64,000 nucleotides of DNA from Chamaesiphon sp. 336R_metabinner_41 (GCA_025359915.1 JANYDE010000140.1:1-64000), one strand, 5' to 3'; shown: positions 20,865 through 30,916, counted from the first letter of the stretch. Translations and numbers: made by a program. Notes: generated from the letters alone by a model not told the origin.

Positions 20865-22811
20865 GTGCAAATCCGCTTGATGTGGGAAGATCCAGCCACA
20901 GGAGAACACAAAGAACCCCTGTTAACTGTTCCTATTGCTTTAGGACGAGAATTCGAGCGACTTCCTGACAGCTTAGACGGTCAAAGAGTCTGTCGAATCG
21001 TGTTAAATAGTTTAGATGTATCCCGCTATCACGCATCGATCGAGATGCAACAAGATAGACTCGTAATAGTCGATCGAGGTAGTAGTAATGGCATTATAGT
21101 TAACGGTCAAAAACAAGCTCAAAGTCTGATCGATCCTGGTGATACGATCAAAATCGGTAACTATCAAATTTTGATCGCTCTACCCAGCACCACGCCTCCA
21201 ATTCCATCCCAGATTAGATTCAATTCTGTCACAAATCGACCAGATCCGCGCATTACCCCACCGCCAACCACTCCGGTAAATAGTTGCTTACCGCCGATTT
21301 TTAGAGAGGCACAAATCGATCCTCAATCCCTGCACGCTACTGGATTACCTGTCGAAGAAGTTGAATATGCCACCATTGGCGGCGGTTTGGGAAGTTTTAT
21401 CTGGGTAGATTTACTGCGAATTTGTGGAGTAAGTACCGAGCGCATCCGCGTATTGGGCATGGAGCCGCAACCCTACGGACGCTATCAACAACTCTGTTTC
21501 AATACGCAGATCGTTCACCAGGAGCGGCTCAGATCCCCTGCGGATGCCTGTCCCGATAATCTTTGGGGTTTTCCGAATTATGCGACCTTGGAGGCGATCA
21601 GGGACATCGCTAAAGGGAAAATGAAATCGGGATTACATCATCTCTGGCAAGTATTCGCCGAGCCAACATTAGCGGCTACTTATACGCCCAAATCTGGCGA
21701 TGTAATTGCGGCAATCGATCGAGAAGCAGCTAGAATTAGTTGGCGCAAAATGATTAGCACGGCGCATGTTCAGGCTATTCGGAAAACGACAGATGGTCGC
21801 TATGCGATCGTCTATACATGCCAACAGCCGACGGATTATGCCTGTACAATTGCCCGTTATGTGCATATTGCCACTGGATATCCAGCTTTGCAATTTTTGC
21901 CAGATTTACAAGCTTATCGCGATTGTACCCAAGATTTCAAAACAGTCGTAAATGCCTACGAATCCCACGAACATATTTACGAACATCTAGCTCAATATGG
22001 CGGCACAGTTCTATTGCGAGGTACGGGTATCGTCGCCGCGCGGATCCTCCAAAAACTCTATACATTGCGCCGGAATAACGAGCGCGTCGAAATTAGGGTA
22101 ATTCAGTTGCTCCGCTTCGCCAAAACAAGCGGTAATAAATACGGTTTAGCCGATCGAAAAGTCGAACACAACTATGAATTTCAGCCCTTCAATTGGCCAA
22201 AATCTGCCTGGGGTGGACAGTACAAATCAACCCTCGAAAATGCCACCACCGAACAACGCCAACATCTCCTCGCCGACTGGGGTGGCGTAACTACAATGAA
22301 TCGCCCTGATTGGCGCAAAATCATCACTGGCGGCATCAACAAAGGCTGGTACCAAATTGTCTACGGTGAAGTCCAACAAGTCTTGCCGAGAGCGAGTCGG
22401 AGCGGCACAATTACCACCGTACGCGAAGCGGGTGTCAAAGGTGAAATCAATTTAGCATCAGACTTCATCATCGATGCGACTGCCGTGGATGCACCAATTA
22501 TGGCAAGTCCATTACTCCAAGATTTAGTTCAACAATATAATTTACCGATCAATCAGTTAGGCAGATTAACTGTTACCCCTGATTTTGAATTGGCAGAAAT
22601 GGCAAATAATGTGGGGAAAATCTACGCTTCTGGCTCGATTACATTAGGCAATTATTACGCACCTGTAGATAGTTTCTTAGGTTTGCAATACGCAGCGTTT
22701 CGGACGATGCAAGATCTCCTATCGAGAAATGCGAGTGAGCTGAAGCCACTAGTGTTAGCTCACTCGCTCACTCAATGGTGGAAATGGATCAACAATCGAT
22801 CGCCAGATTAA
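20865..22811 (+). CDS. FHA domain fused to a FAD/NAD(P)-binding oxidoreductase-like protein
   Basis: FHA: GREFERLPDS..ISRYHA-like DVSRYHASIEMQQDRLVIVDRGSSNGIIVNG; dinucleotide-binding ATIGGGLGSFIWVDLLR; LLRGTGIVAARILQKL. Confidence 0.85.
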   Translation: MQIRLMWEDPATGEHKEPLLTVPIALGREFERLPDSLDGQRVCRIVLNSLDVSRYHASIEMQQDRLVIVDRGSSNGIIVNGQKQAQSLIDPGDTIKIGNYQILIALPSTTPPIPSQIRFNSVTNRPDPRITPPPTTPVNSCLPPIFREAQIDPQSLHATGLPVEEVEYATIGGGLGSFIWVDLLRICGVSTERIRVLGMEPQPYGRYQQLCFNTQIVHQERLRSPADACPDNLWGFPNYATLEAIRDIAKGKMKSGLHHLWQVFAEPTLAATYTPKSGDVIAAIDREAARISWRKMISTAHVQAIRKTTDGRYAIVYTCQQPTDYACTIARYVHIATGYPALQFLPDLQAYRDCTQDFKTVVNAYESHEHIYEHLAQYGGTVLLRGTGIVAARILQKLYTLRRNNERVEIRVIQLLRFAKTSGNKYGLADRKVEHNYEFQPFNWPKSAWGGQYKSTLENATTEQRQHLLADWGGVTTMNRPDWRKIITGGINKGWYQIVYGEVQQVLPRASRSGTITTVREAGVKGEINLASDFIIDATAVDAPIMASPLLQDLVQQYNLPINQLGRLTVTPDFELAEMANNVGKIYASGSITLGNYYAPVDSFLGLQYAAFRTMQDLLSRNASELKPLVLAHSLTQWWKWINNRSPD

Positions 22812-22877
22812 GATTGATTATTGATAATAATTATTTTCCTTATCTCAATCATGATGCTCGATCGAACACCGAATATA

Positions 22878-24371
22878 TTAACCGCGATACCAAGTACTAG
22901 GAACTCCGGCTTTATCAATGACGACGATTTTATCTTCTGTCAATTGAGCGCGGATTCGATCGCTTGTAGCAAAATCTTTATTTGCTCTGGCTGTTTGACG
23001 TTCGATTAATAATGCTTCAATTTCTGCATCGTTCAAACCACCTGTTTGCTCTTTCACTTGATCGGGATTAACCACCAAACCTAATACTCCCGCTAATTCG
23101 ATTAATGTTCGCCATTTGTCTTTGAGCAGAGTTGGATCTACTGTTTGTTCGCTGTCGTGGGCGATAATGTTGCCGACTTTTCGCAATTCTTTGGCGAGTT
23201 CAAATATTACCACCAAACCTTCGGCAAAATTGAAGTCATCGTCTACTGCCGATCGAAATCTGTCCACTTCTGCTGTAGTTGTAGATATTGACGTGGTTGA
23301 AAGCGGATCGAGATTAGCCCAGCCTAATTTCTCACCAAATTCATAACCAAATAACAAACCATCTTTGATTGTCTGCCAACTTTGTCCAGCCGCCGTAATC
23401 GACGCATCATTAAAATCGATCGGCTTCCGATATTGAGCCGTGAGAACAAATAACCGGACGGTCATCGGATCGATATCGACTTTTTGACCATTTGCATCGT
23501 GATAATCGCCGAGTAATTTACGGATGGTGGTAAAGTTGCCCAAGGATTTAGACATTTTTTCACCACCGATGTTCACCATGCCATTGTGCATCCAGTAGGT
23601 AGATAATGGTCGATCGTGAGCACACTCGGATTGGGCGATTTCATTTTCGTGGTGGGGGAAAACTAGATCGTTGCCACCGCAATGGATATCGATCGTCTCA
23701 CCCAACTGGGTACGGATCATCGCAGAGCACTCTATATGCCAGCCTGGTCGTCCATTTCCCCACGGAGACTCCCAAGCTGGTTCGCCTGGTTTTGCTGCCT
23801 TCCACAGGGCAAAATCAAAGGGATCTTCCTTCTTGATTTGGTCGGGATCTGCGGCCTCGATTCTTTCCCCAGCTCCGGCGCGGAGATCGTCGAGGTTTCG
23901 TTTGGAGAGTTTGCCATATTCAGCATCTTTTCGCACGCGGAAATAGACATCGCCATCGACGGTATAGGCAAATCCTTTTTGTTCGAGATCGGAGATTAAA
24001 TCTTGAATTTCTTGAATATGCTTGGTGGCGAGGGGATAGCTATCAGCATCGGAGACATTGAGACTGTGCATATCCTCAAAATAAGCAGCAGTATATTTTT
24101 CAGCTACTGCGGTCATCGAACTTTGTTCGAGTTCGGCACGGTTGAGGATCTTGTCGTCGATATCGGTAAAGTTCTGGACATACTCGACTTTGTAGCCCCG
24201 CCATTGGAGATAACGCCGCACTGTGTCCCAGACGATCGACGATCGAGCATGACCGAGATGGCAGTAATCATATACAGTCACCCCACAGCAGTACATTTTC
24301 ACCTGGTTGGGTGTCAAGGTTTGAAACGGCTCTTTGGTTCTGGAGAGGGTGTTGTAGATGGTGAGGCTCAT
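22878..24371 (-). CDS. cysS: Cysteinyl-tRNA synthetase
   Basis: MYCCGVTVYDYCHLGHARSSIVWD (HIGH-like), GEKMSKSLGNF (KMSKS). Confidence 0.97.
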   Translation of the reverse strand: MSLTIYNTLSRTKEPFQTLTPNQVKMYCCGVTVYDYCHLGHARSSIVWDTVRRYLQWRGYKVEYVQNFTDIDDKILNRAELEQSSMTAVAEKYTAAYFEDMHSLNVSDADSYPLATKHIQEIQDLISDLEQKGFAYTVDGDVYFRVRKDAEYGKLSKRNLDDLRAGAGERIEAADPDQIKKEDPFDFALWKAAKPGEPAWESPWGNGRPGWHIECSAMIRTQLGETIDIHCGGNDLVFPHHENEIAQSECAHDRPLSTYWMHNGMVNIGGEKMSKSLGNFTTIRKLLGDYHDANGQKVDIDPMTVRLFVLTAQYRKPIDFNDASITAAGQSWQTIKDGLLFGYEFGEKLGWANLDPLSTTSISTTTAEVDRFRSAVDDDFNFAEGLVVIFELAKELRKVGNIIAHDSEQTVDPTLLKDKWRTLIELAGVLGLVVNPDQVKEQTGGLNDAEIEALLIERQTARANKDFATSDRIRAQLTEDKIVVIDKAGVPSTWYRG

Positions 24372-24417
24372 AGGTGATTAATTTAGGAGGAAATTGACTT
24401 TTGCGGGAATGGTGTTA

Positions 24418-24500
24418 CCCCCCAACCCTTATAAAGGGGGGCTTTTGTCCCCTCCCCTTTATAAGGGGAGGGCTAGGGTGGGGTAAAGATCTACGCAGTA
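24418..24500. repeat. Intergenic palindromic repeat (cccctccccTTATAAggggaggg / gggtggggtaaagatcta)
   Basis: Related copy at 30868-30916 sharing gtcccctcccc ... gggtggggtaaagatctaYgc. Confidence 0.65.
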
Positions 24501-24656
24501 ACTCAAACAGATCGATCGACTGATGACAGGCAGAAAATTCAGACTCTCAAATACAGGTTAAAATGACTAGTGACTAGTCGGAGCAGGACAATCGCTCTAC
24601 TCTAAGTTTGCCATCTATTGACTGCAAATTTCTGTATCATCCCAACTCATACTTTT

Positions 24657-25793
24657 ATGACTTCAACTACAATCGCTCCAACCCTTGAAATCATTGACGT
24701 AGACCAGAAGCTAGTACCTGTGACGATCATCACGGGGTTCCTCGGTAGTGGGAAGACTACGCTGCTCAATCATATCCTTCAAAATCAGCAAGGGATCAAA
24801 ACGGCGGTACTCGTTAATGAATTTGGCGAAATCGGTATCGACAACGATCTGATTGTTGCGACTGGTGAGGATATGGTGGAGCTAAATAATGGTTGTATTT
24901 GCTGCACAATCAATGAGGATTTGGTCAATGCGGTACATAAGGTCTTGGCTCGATCGGAACAGATTGATTATTTAGTTGTCGAAACGACTGGAGTTGCCGA
25001 TCCATTGCCTGTAGCACTGACTTTTTTAGGGACGGAATTGCGCGATGTGACACGGCTTGATTCGATTATTACGTTGGTTGATGCCGCGAATTTTAGTATC
25101 GATTTATTTAATAGTGAAGCTGCTGAAAGTCAGATTGCTTATGGCGATATTATTCTCCTCAATAAGACCGATTTAGTTGATGAAGCAGATGTGGATTTAT
25201 TAGAAGTTCGCCTGCGGGATATGAAAGAAGGTGCGCGGATTATTCGCACGACTAAATCCCAGGTATCCTTACCGATGATCCTCAGTGTCGGGTTGTTTGA
25301 GTCTGACAAATATCTGGCTGCTCCTGCTAAACATGATGACCACGGGCACTCGCACGATCATCACGATCACGCCCATGCAGCGGATCACGAAGATCATAGC
25401 AACTGCGACCACGACCATAACAAGTGCGAACACGATCATCACGATCATGCTCATGACCACTCACATCACTTAGATAATGATGGTTTTACCTCGATGTCAT
25501 TTGTGAGCGATCGACCATTCCTCCTCCGCAAGTTCCAGCATTTTCTCGACAATCAATTGACTGTAAATATCTTTCGCGCTAAGGGATTTTTATGGTTTGA
25601 TGAAAGTGATAAATGTCATGTCTTCCATCTTTGTGGCAAACGGTTCTCGATCGATGATGAACAATGGAAGGGTACACCTCAGACTAAGTTTGTAATTATC
25701 GGTCAGGATTTGGACAACGATAAAATTCGCAAGCAATTGGAAAATTGTTTGACTACTAGTAAAGTGACTGCGGGGAGAGGATTTGGGAAATAG
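24657..25793 (+). CDS. CobW/COG0523 family GTPase (putative metallochaperone) with His-rich insert
   Basis: TGFLGSGKTTLLNHIL, NGCICCT; HDDHGHSHDHHDHAHAADHEDHSNCDHDHNKCEHDHHDHAHDHSHH. Confidence 0.93.
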   Translation: MTSTTIAPTLEIIDVDQKLVPVTIITGFLGSGKTTLLNHILQNQQGIKTAVLVNEFGEIGIDNDLIVATGEDMVELNNGCICCTINEDLVNAVHKVLARSEQIDYLVVETTGVADPLPVALTFLGTELRDVTRLDSIITLVDAANFSIDLFNSEAAESQIAYGDIILLNKTDLVDEADVDLLEVRLRDMKEGARIIRTTKSQVSLPMILSVGLFESDKYLAAPAKHDDHGHSHDHHDHAHAADHEDHSNCDHDHNKCEHDHHDHAHDHSHHLDNDGFTSMSFVSDRPFLLRKFQHFLDNQLTVNIFRAKGFLWFDESDKCHVFHLCGKRFSIDDEQWKGTPQTKFVIIGQDLDNDKIRKQLENCLTTSKVTAGRGFGK

Positions 25794-25813
25794 ACAATAA
25801 AATTAGTAAGGCG

Positions 25814-25846
25814 AAAAACCCGACTTTTCCAAAAAGTCGGGTTTTT
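25814..25846. terminator. Palindromic repeat AAAAACCCGACTTTT-CCA-AAAAGTCGGGTTTTT, possible bidirectional terminator between convergent genes
   Basis: 15-bp perfect arms, 3-nt loop; same core at 28551-28582 and 40238-40270. Confidence 0.8.
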
Positions 25847-25855
25847 GCTACGATC

Positions 25856-26470
25856 CTATAAATTGAGAGCTAAATCGTAATTGTCATCGATACAAGCCCT
25901 AATCAAGAACATGCAACCAGTATTGGTAAATGGTGCGTGGATGGAATTGGGGTACGATCGAATGTAGTCTCCAGCCAGATAAACCTCATCATCGATGATT
26001 AGTTCTCCCTCCAACATATAGATCTCTTCAATTCCTGCGTGTTGGTGGAGTGGATAGATGACTCCAGCGGCGGCTTTGACAACTAAATGCTGGATTCTGC
26101 TGACCTCATCGCGAAATAATACAACGGCTTGTACTCCCTCAATCCGACGCGGCTGCCAATCGAGATCTGCCGATCTAATCGCAACCATTTTGAGATCTGG
26201 CGGTAACTCTGGCTGTGTTTCAGGGACAGCTTTAACTAGATCTAAGCCCAATTTGTCAAATAATCGATCCTTGAGATCTGCCGCCATCGGCACAATTGGC
26301 GCACTATAGGGAATCAACCCTACCGCCGTTTGGTAGCTTGCCAATTCTTCGGCAAAATCTGGACAATCCAAAACTTGGGCTTCTACCCACAGTCGTTCTT
26401 CAAAATCCAGTAGATCGAGCGCGTATAGTGGCGCAAGTTCGCAAAAACATCGGTGGTCGTCGTTCATCAT
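25856..26470 (-). CDS. ChrR-like cupin anti-sigma factor
   Basis: N-term ELAPLYALDLLDFEERLWVEAQVLDCPDFAEELA; cupin HLVVKAAAGVIYPLHQHAGIEEIYMLEGEL. Confidence 0.82.
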   Translation of the reverse strand: MMNDDHRCFCELAPLYALDLLDFEERLWVEAQVLDCPDFAEELASYQTAVGLIPYSAPIVPMAADLKDRLFDKLGLDLVKAVPETQPELPPDLKMVAIRSADLDWQPRRIEGVQAVVLFRDEVSRIQHLVVKAAAGVIYPLHQHAGIEEIYMLEGELIIDDEVYLAGDYIRSYPNSIHAPFTNTGCMFLIRACIDDNYDLALNL

Positions 26471-26496
26471 AGCTGGAGAATGCGGGGGGTATTTGT

Positions 26497-27081
26497 TTAG
26501 TTTTGCCTGTTTACTAGTTGAGGTTCGCTGTCAAATTGTATTCTTAGTTTACTCAATCCCAGCCGGAGTCGCGTTTTCACTGTTCCAAGTGAAAGTCCAG
26601 TCGCTGCGGCAATTTCAGTGTGAGTAAGACCTTGGAAATACGCCATCTCAATCACTTGACGCTGTTCTGGTGGAATCTTGGCTAATGCTGCTAGTACTTG
26701 TTGCTGTCGTTCGACAATTTCGACTGCTTCAAGTGGATCTACGCTGATAATTGGAAATGCGATCTCTTTTTCCGAGGCGATTGCCGTATTAACTTTATTG
26801 AGACGTTGAATTTTGCGGAGCCTGTCGAGAATCCGACTGCGAACGAGAGTGAAAATCCACTGTTCGGGAGAGCCTTTTTCAGCGTCGAACCTGTCAGCAA
26901 TCCGCCAAACTTGAGCAAATACTTCTAAAACTACTTCTTCACAGTCCTCTACTGAGTTTAAACTCTTCCAGGCGATCGCGTAAATCATTCGTGAATATCG
27001 ATCGTAGAGCTGGGATAGTGCAGTCCGATCTCCTTCGGCGATTTTTGTGAGTAAATTTTTGGCTTCAACCATTGACTGCAA
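26497..27081 (-). CDS. RNA polymerase sigma factor, ECF/SigK-like
   Basis: sigma2 ALSQLYDRYSRMIYAIAWKSLNSVEDCEEVVLEVFAQVW; sigma4 LTHTEIAAATGLSLGTVKTRLRLGLSKLR. Confidence 0.92.
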   Translation of the reverse strand: MQSMVEAKNLLTKIAEGDRTALSQLYDRYSRMIYAIAWKSLNSVEDCEEVVLEVFAQVWRIADRFDAEKGSPEQWIFTLVRSRILDRLRKIQRLNKVNTAIASEKEIAFPIISVDPLEAVEIVERQQQVLAALAKIPPEQRQVIEMAYFQGLTHTEIAAATGLSLGTVKTRLRLGLSKLRIQFDSEPQLVNRQN

Positions 27082-27320
27082 AAGACAGAGGATGCTGTGT
27101 TAGCTCCAGTTTAGCCGAAGATCTCGAAACCCAATTAGCAAACCGAAATTAAAATTAGCCTAAGCAATCAAAAAGATTTTTGGTGGGGGAGAGATCCGGT
27201 TGGGAAATGGCAGCGTATAACTATGCAGATCGGCAGATTGAGTTCAATCTCAGTTCTAGATTACCTCCGGTAGGCTCCGCCAACGCCAAGATCTCAACTC
27301 ATAAATTGGAATAGTTAATT

Positions 27321-28532
27321 ATGTCACTCTCAATTTCTAAAGTTACTCAATTTAGTTGGAAAAAATCGCTAATACTGGGTGGGGTATCAATCGCTGCTCT
27401 GCTGGTGGCAACTGGCTTGCCTAAGGCTCTGGTGGCTTCCGATCATGATGATGGTGAGGTCGATACCAAAGGTCGTAACTTAAACCTCACCGACTTGTAC
27501 GCATATCGCGAAAAAGACCAAAATCCGAATGCACGAGATGGCGATCTGATCTTGACGATGAATAGCAATCCTCGATCGATCGCCCGTCAACAATACTTCT
27601 TTAGCACCAATGCTCGCTACGAGTTTAAACTAACTCGCGTTGCTGACAAAGAAGCGACTCCCACGGGACAGGAAGATATCACCCTCCGGTTTGAATTTGG
27701 CGCACCAAACGATCGCAACCAGCAACAAATAAAATTTACCGCGATCAAAGATGGTAAAGAAGTTTCAGCAACAAATCTGCGGACTACGGCTCTCAATGAG
27801 AAAGCGTATATTAATCGACTCGAATCTAAGAACGGCAAAATTGCTGTTTTTGCTGGGTTGCGGGAAGATCCATTCTTTTTTGATGTCGAACAGTTTTTCC
27901 GCGTTCGCGCTGGTGCCTTAAGCACTGGTCCAGGTGTTGGCTTCCGCGCTCCCGATCAAGCTGCGGACTCATTCAAGGGTTATAACGTCAATGCGATCGC
28001 TATTCGGATCCCACAAGAGTTTCTTGCAGGTACAACTGGCACGAATGTTTACGATATCTGGGAGACAATCTCGCTCAGAGATGGCAATGGCAAATACCAG
28101 CAGGTAGAACGCTTGGCTCGTCCAGCCATCAATGAAGGCTTAATAACTAGCAATAGTCTACTCAATGCCTTCAACAGCGTCCCACCTACCGCCGATCTCA
28201 GCCCCGCTGCGGCACCGATTGCGACAGAAGCAATCCGCACACTCAAAGCATTGGGAAATAATGACAATCGCACTAAAGCCTTATTAGGCGCATTTTTACC
28301 AGATGTGATGCGGATCGATACTACTGGAAATAGTGGCTATGGCAATGCCCTTAATGGTAAAGGTAGTCCGATTCGTGGACGGATGATCAAAGATGATGTA
28401 ATCGACATTACTTTGAGTGTCTTGACTGACGGCAAAGTCAAAGGCGATAACGTTTCTTATGAGGGAAGTAATCTCGCGCAGGGACACAAGGCTTTAGAAG
28501 GTAATTTCCCTTATCTAGCTTTGCCAAATTAG
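27321..28532 (+). CDS. DUF4331-type secreted protein
   Basis: Signal-like N-terminus; LVASDHDDGEVDTKGRNLNLTDLYAYRE; GRMIKDDVIDITLSVLTDG. Confidence 0.83.
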   Translation: MSLSISKVTQFSWKKSLILGGVSIAALLVATGLPKALVASDHDDGEVDTKGRNLNLTDLYAYREKDQNPNARDGDLILTMNSNPRSIARQQYFFSTNARYEFKLTRVADKEATPTGQEDITLRFEFGAPNDRNQQQIKFTAIKDGKEVSATNLRTTALNEKAYINRLESKNGKIAVFAGLREDPFFFDVEQFFRVRAGALSTGPGVGFRAPDQAADSFKGYNVNAIAIRIPQEFLAGTTGTNVYDIWETISLRDGNGKYQQVERLARPAINEGLITSNSLLNAFNSVPPTADLSPAAAPIATEAIRTLKALGNNDNRTKALLGAFLPDVMRIDTTGNSGYGNALNGKGSPIRGRMIKDDVIDITLSVLTDGKVKGDNVSYEGSNLAQGHKALEGNFPYLALPN

Positions 28533-28550
28533 GTAATTATTAGTGCTGTG

Positions 28551-28582
28551 ACAAACCCGATTTTGCCAAAAGTCGGGTTTGT
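28551..28582. terminator. Imperfect copy of the CCCGACTTTT palindrome downstream of DUF4331 gene
   Basis: ACAAACCCGA-TTTTGCCAAAAGTCGGGTTTGT. Confidence 0.7.
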
Positions 28583-28723
28583 GTCTCAATGATGTGGTAA
28601 TTGCTATAAATCCGATATTTTAGTGCATCACTATTACTGCAAATGAACTGGGAGTTTGATTCGACCTTGGAGCGGCTAACGCCAACGATACTCCCAGCAT
28701 TTTTTTAGATCGAACTATTCACC

Positions 28724-29272
28724 ATGAACTATACTTTTCTTTCTACTCTACTCTTCGGGCTGGCGATCGTTATTGCTCCAGCTCATGCTCAATTTTCGTC
28801 ATTTTCTTCAAGCTCAGATAGTTGTTCTGGTGTTTGCGTGAAACTCGATTTTGGCTCGGCGAATAACGATAATTCTTTTGGTAGTGGTTTTGGCAGCAGT
28901 GCTGCGACTAGTACTAATAATCTCCGCTGGCAACTAGGTGTAACTTGGCGGCCAAATCCACCCGAAATTGCTCAAGTAGAAGCCGAAAGAACTAAACAAA
29001 AACTAGAAGACAATCGGACTTTAATGACTAGTCTAGCAGAGGCGATCGCTCAAAACAAAACTGAATTAGCGCGTGGCTTAGCCATTTTATTAGCTCCCAG
29101 ACTAGGCTACAACAGTCCGGTTATTTTACTTGCAGAAATGAAACAAGGATCTGTGAATATTGGTGCGGTACCTAATCTAATGCCAAAAGAAGCAACAACA
29201 CTGATTCCACCAAATGTTTTAAGCAAAGAAGGATCCATAACTGATAATCAACCAACGATCGAACTTCGCTAA
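28724..29272 (+). CDS. Small secreted protein of unknown function (Ser-rich N-terminus)
   Basis: MNYTFLSTLLFGLAIVIAPAHAQFSSFSSSSDSCSG signal peptide. Confidence 0.7.
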   Translation: MNYTFLSTLLFGLAIVIAPAHAQFSSFSSSSDSCSGVCVKLDFGSANNDNSFGSGFGSSAATSTNNLRWQLGVTWRPNPPEIAQVEAERTKQKLEDNRTLMTSLAEAIAQNKTELARGLAILLAPRLGYNSPVILLAEMKQGSVNIGAVPNLMPKEATTLIPPNVLSKEGSITDNQPTIELR

Positions 29273-29442
29273 TTGCTCTATAAGAAACAAATAATATACT
29301 TCTATTAATAATACTGAAATTCTAGCTGGTGGGCAGTGCCTAACTTACTATTAATATTAATTTTTTTTACCCACCTTACAAAAGACTAGGGACTAATCTT
29401 CTCATTCGGTATCACTATATAACAATTTAATATTTAATAAAT

Positions 29443-30852
29443 ATGCAACCTCCAATCCTCCAACAATTATCGTTACAACAGAAACTAATCACAGCGACTG
29501 CATTAGTAGGAATTGGGATCTCGTTGGCGAAGCCGCCGCTCTGCGGAATCGCAATTCATAGCATACCTACTTCGACTACTCGCCCTAATTCAATCTGGAA
29601 ATATCGATTTGCCCGACCAGCAGTTGGTAGCGTCACCAAAAATATCCGCCGAGAAATTGCTTTTCATCAACAAAAAATTCAACAGCAGCCTACAGCCGGA
29701 TTGGAGCGAGCGGCACTTGCCCAAAATTACTTAAAAATGGCACGAGCAACAGGCGAAAGTAGTTGGTATTTGCTTGCCGAACAGATGGCACAGGAATCGC
29801 TCGTTCAGTTGCCAATTCATAATTATGGTGCGATTGTCGTTCTTGCGAAAGTAGCAACAGCAAAACACAATTTCAAACAAGCATTAGATTTACTTAAAAA
29901 ACTGCCACCTGAATCTGAAGCCTTATCCCTATTAACCACAAGTCATCTAGCTCTAGGGGATGTCACCACCGCTCGCAAAACAGCGGATACATTAGCTCAA
30001 AAAGTGCCCACATTGGGAAATTTGGCACTCAAAGCTCTCGTAGAAGTCGCTCAGGGCGATGATTTAGCAGCCATGCGAGATTTCAAAGCGGCGATTGCAG
30101 CAGAAGAACCAGAAGAAGTCGAAAGTTCGGCGTGGGTGCGGACATTATCGGGGCGGTTTTATTATAAGCGGGGACAGCTTCAGCAAGCTGAGGAGCTATA
30201 TCAATCCGCGCTAGAAATTTTGCCCAGATATTCACCAGCATTATTAAATCTAGCTGAATTATCTGTTCGCCAATGGCAAGCAGATCCCACTCAAACAAAG
30301 GATCGAGAACGGGCAATTGAATTATACGATCGATTCTTCATCATCAATCAACAAGCCCCAACCATCTACGATCATATCGCGCTGAGGGGATTGGCGCGGG
30401 TGCAAAAATTGCAAGGGAATACCATCCAATCTAACCAAACCTGGGGACGAGCAGTATCCAAGTTGCGATCAGATCTAACTGGCTTCGGACATCGCCGTGA
30501 GTTAGCGCAACTATTAATGGAACGTGGACAGGAAAAAGACTTGAGCGAAGCTTTAACCTTGATGCAAGCTGAGATCAAGACGCGCCAAGATCCTGAAACC
30601 TGGGATACATTAGCCGCTGCATATCTCAAGCTAGGACAGCTACCAGCAGCACAGCAATCGATCGAAGCAGCCTTAAACTCAGGACTCCGCGATCCAGCCA
30701 TTACCGATCGAGCAGCAGTTATCGCCCAAGCTAGAGGGCAATTAGAGCAAGCTAGCAAGTATCGAGAACAGGTGAGATCGATCGATCCCCTATTTGAGGC
30801 GGGAGCTAGACAAGCTTTAGGTTTAGGCGTGGGCTTATCAGGATTGAACTAA
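29443..30852 (+). CDS. TPR-repeat protein
   Basis: Repeated motifs, e.g. FYYKRGQLQQAEELYQSALEILPRYSPALLNLAEL. Confidence 0.85.
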   Translation: MQPPILQQLSLQQKLITATALVGIGISLAKPPLCGIAIHSIPTSTTRPNSIWKYRFARPAVGSVTKNIRREIAFHQQKIQQQPTAGLERAALAQNYLKMARATGESSWYLLAEQMAQESLVQLPIHNYGAIVVLAKVATAKHNFKQALDLLKKLPPESEALSLLTTSHLALGDVTTARKTADTLAQKVPTLGNLALKALVEVAQGDDLAAMRDFKAAIAAEEPEEVESSAWVRTLSGRFYYKRGQLQQAEELYQSALEILPRYSPALLNLAELSVRQWQADPTQTKDRERAIELYDRFFIINQQAPTIYDHIALRGLARVQKLQGNTIQSNQTWGRAVSKLRSDLTGFGHRRELAQLLMERGQEKDLSEALTLMQAEIKTRQDPETWDTLAAAYLKLGQLPAAQQSIEAALNSGLRDPAITDRAAVIAQARGQLEQASKYREQVRSIDPLFEAGARQALGLGVGLSGLN

Positions 30853-30867
30853 TTCTTACTCTTGTCC

Positions 30868-30916
30868 CCTCCCCGCATCCTCGGGCAGGGCGAGGGTGGG
30901 GTAAAGATCTATGCGA
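30868..30916. repeat. Intergenic repeat, second copy of the 24418-24500 family
   Basis: gtcccctccccgcatcctcgggcagggcgagggtggggtaaagatctatgcg. Confidence 0.6.

Noticed and set aside
23606-24377. Several overlapping plus ORFs opposite cysS
   Set aside because: cysS is unequivocal on the minus strand; antisense frames lack homology signals.
25269-25460. 63-aa minus ORF rich in M/V/I
   Set aside because: Antisense of the CobW His-rich codons (CAT/CAC/GAT read backwards).
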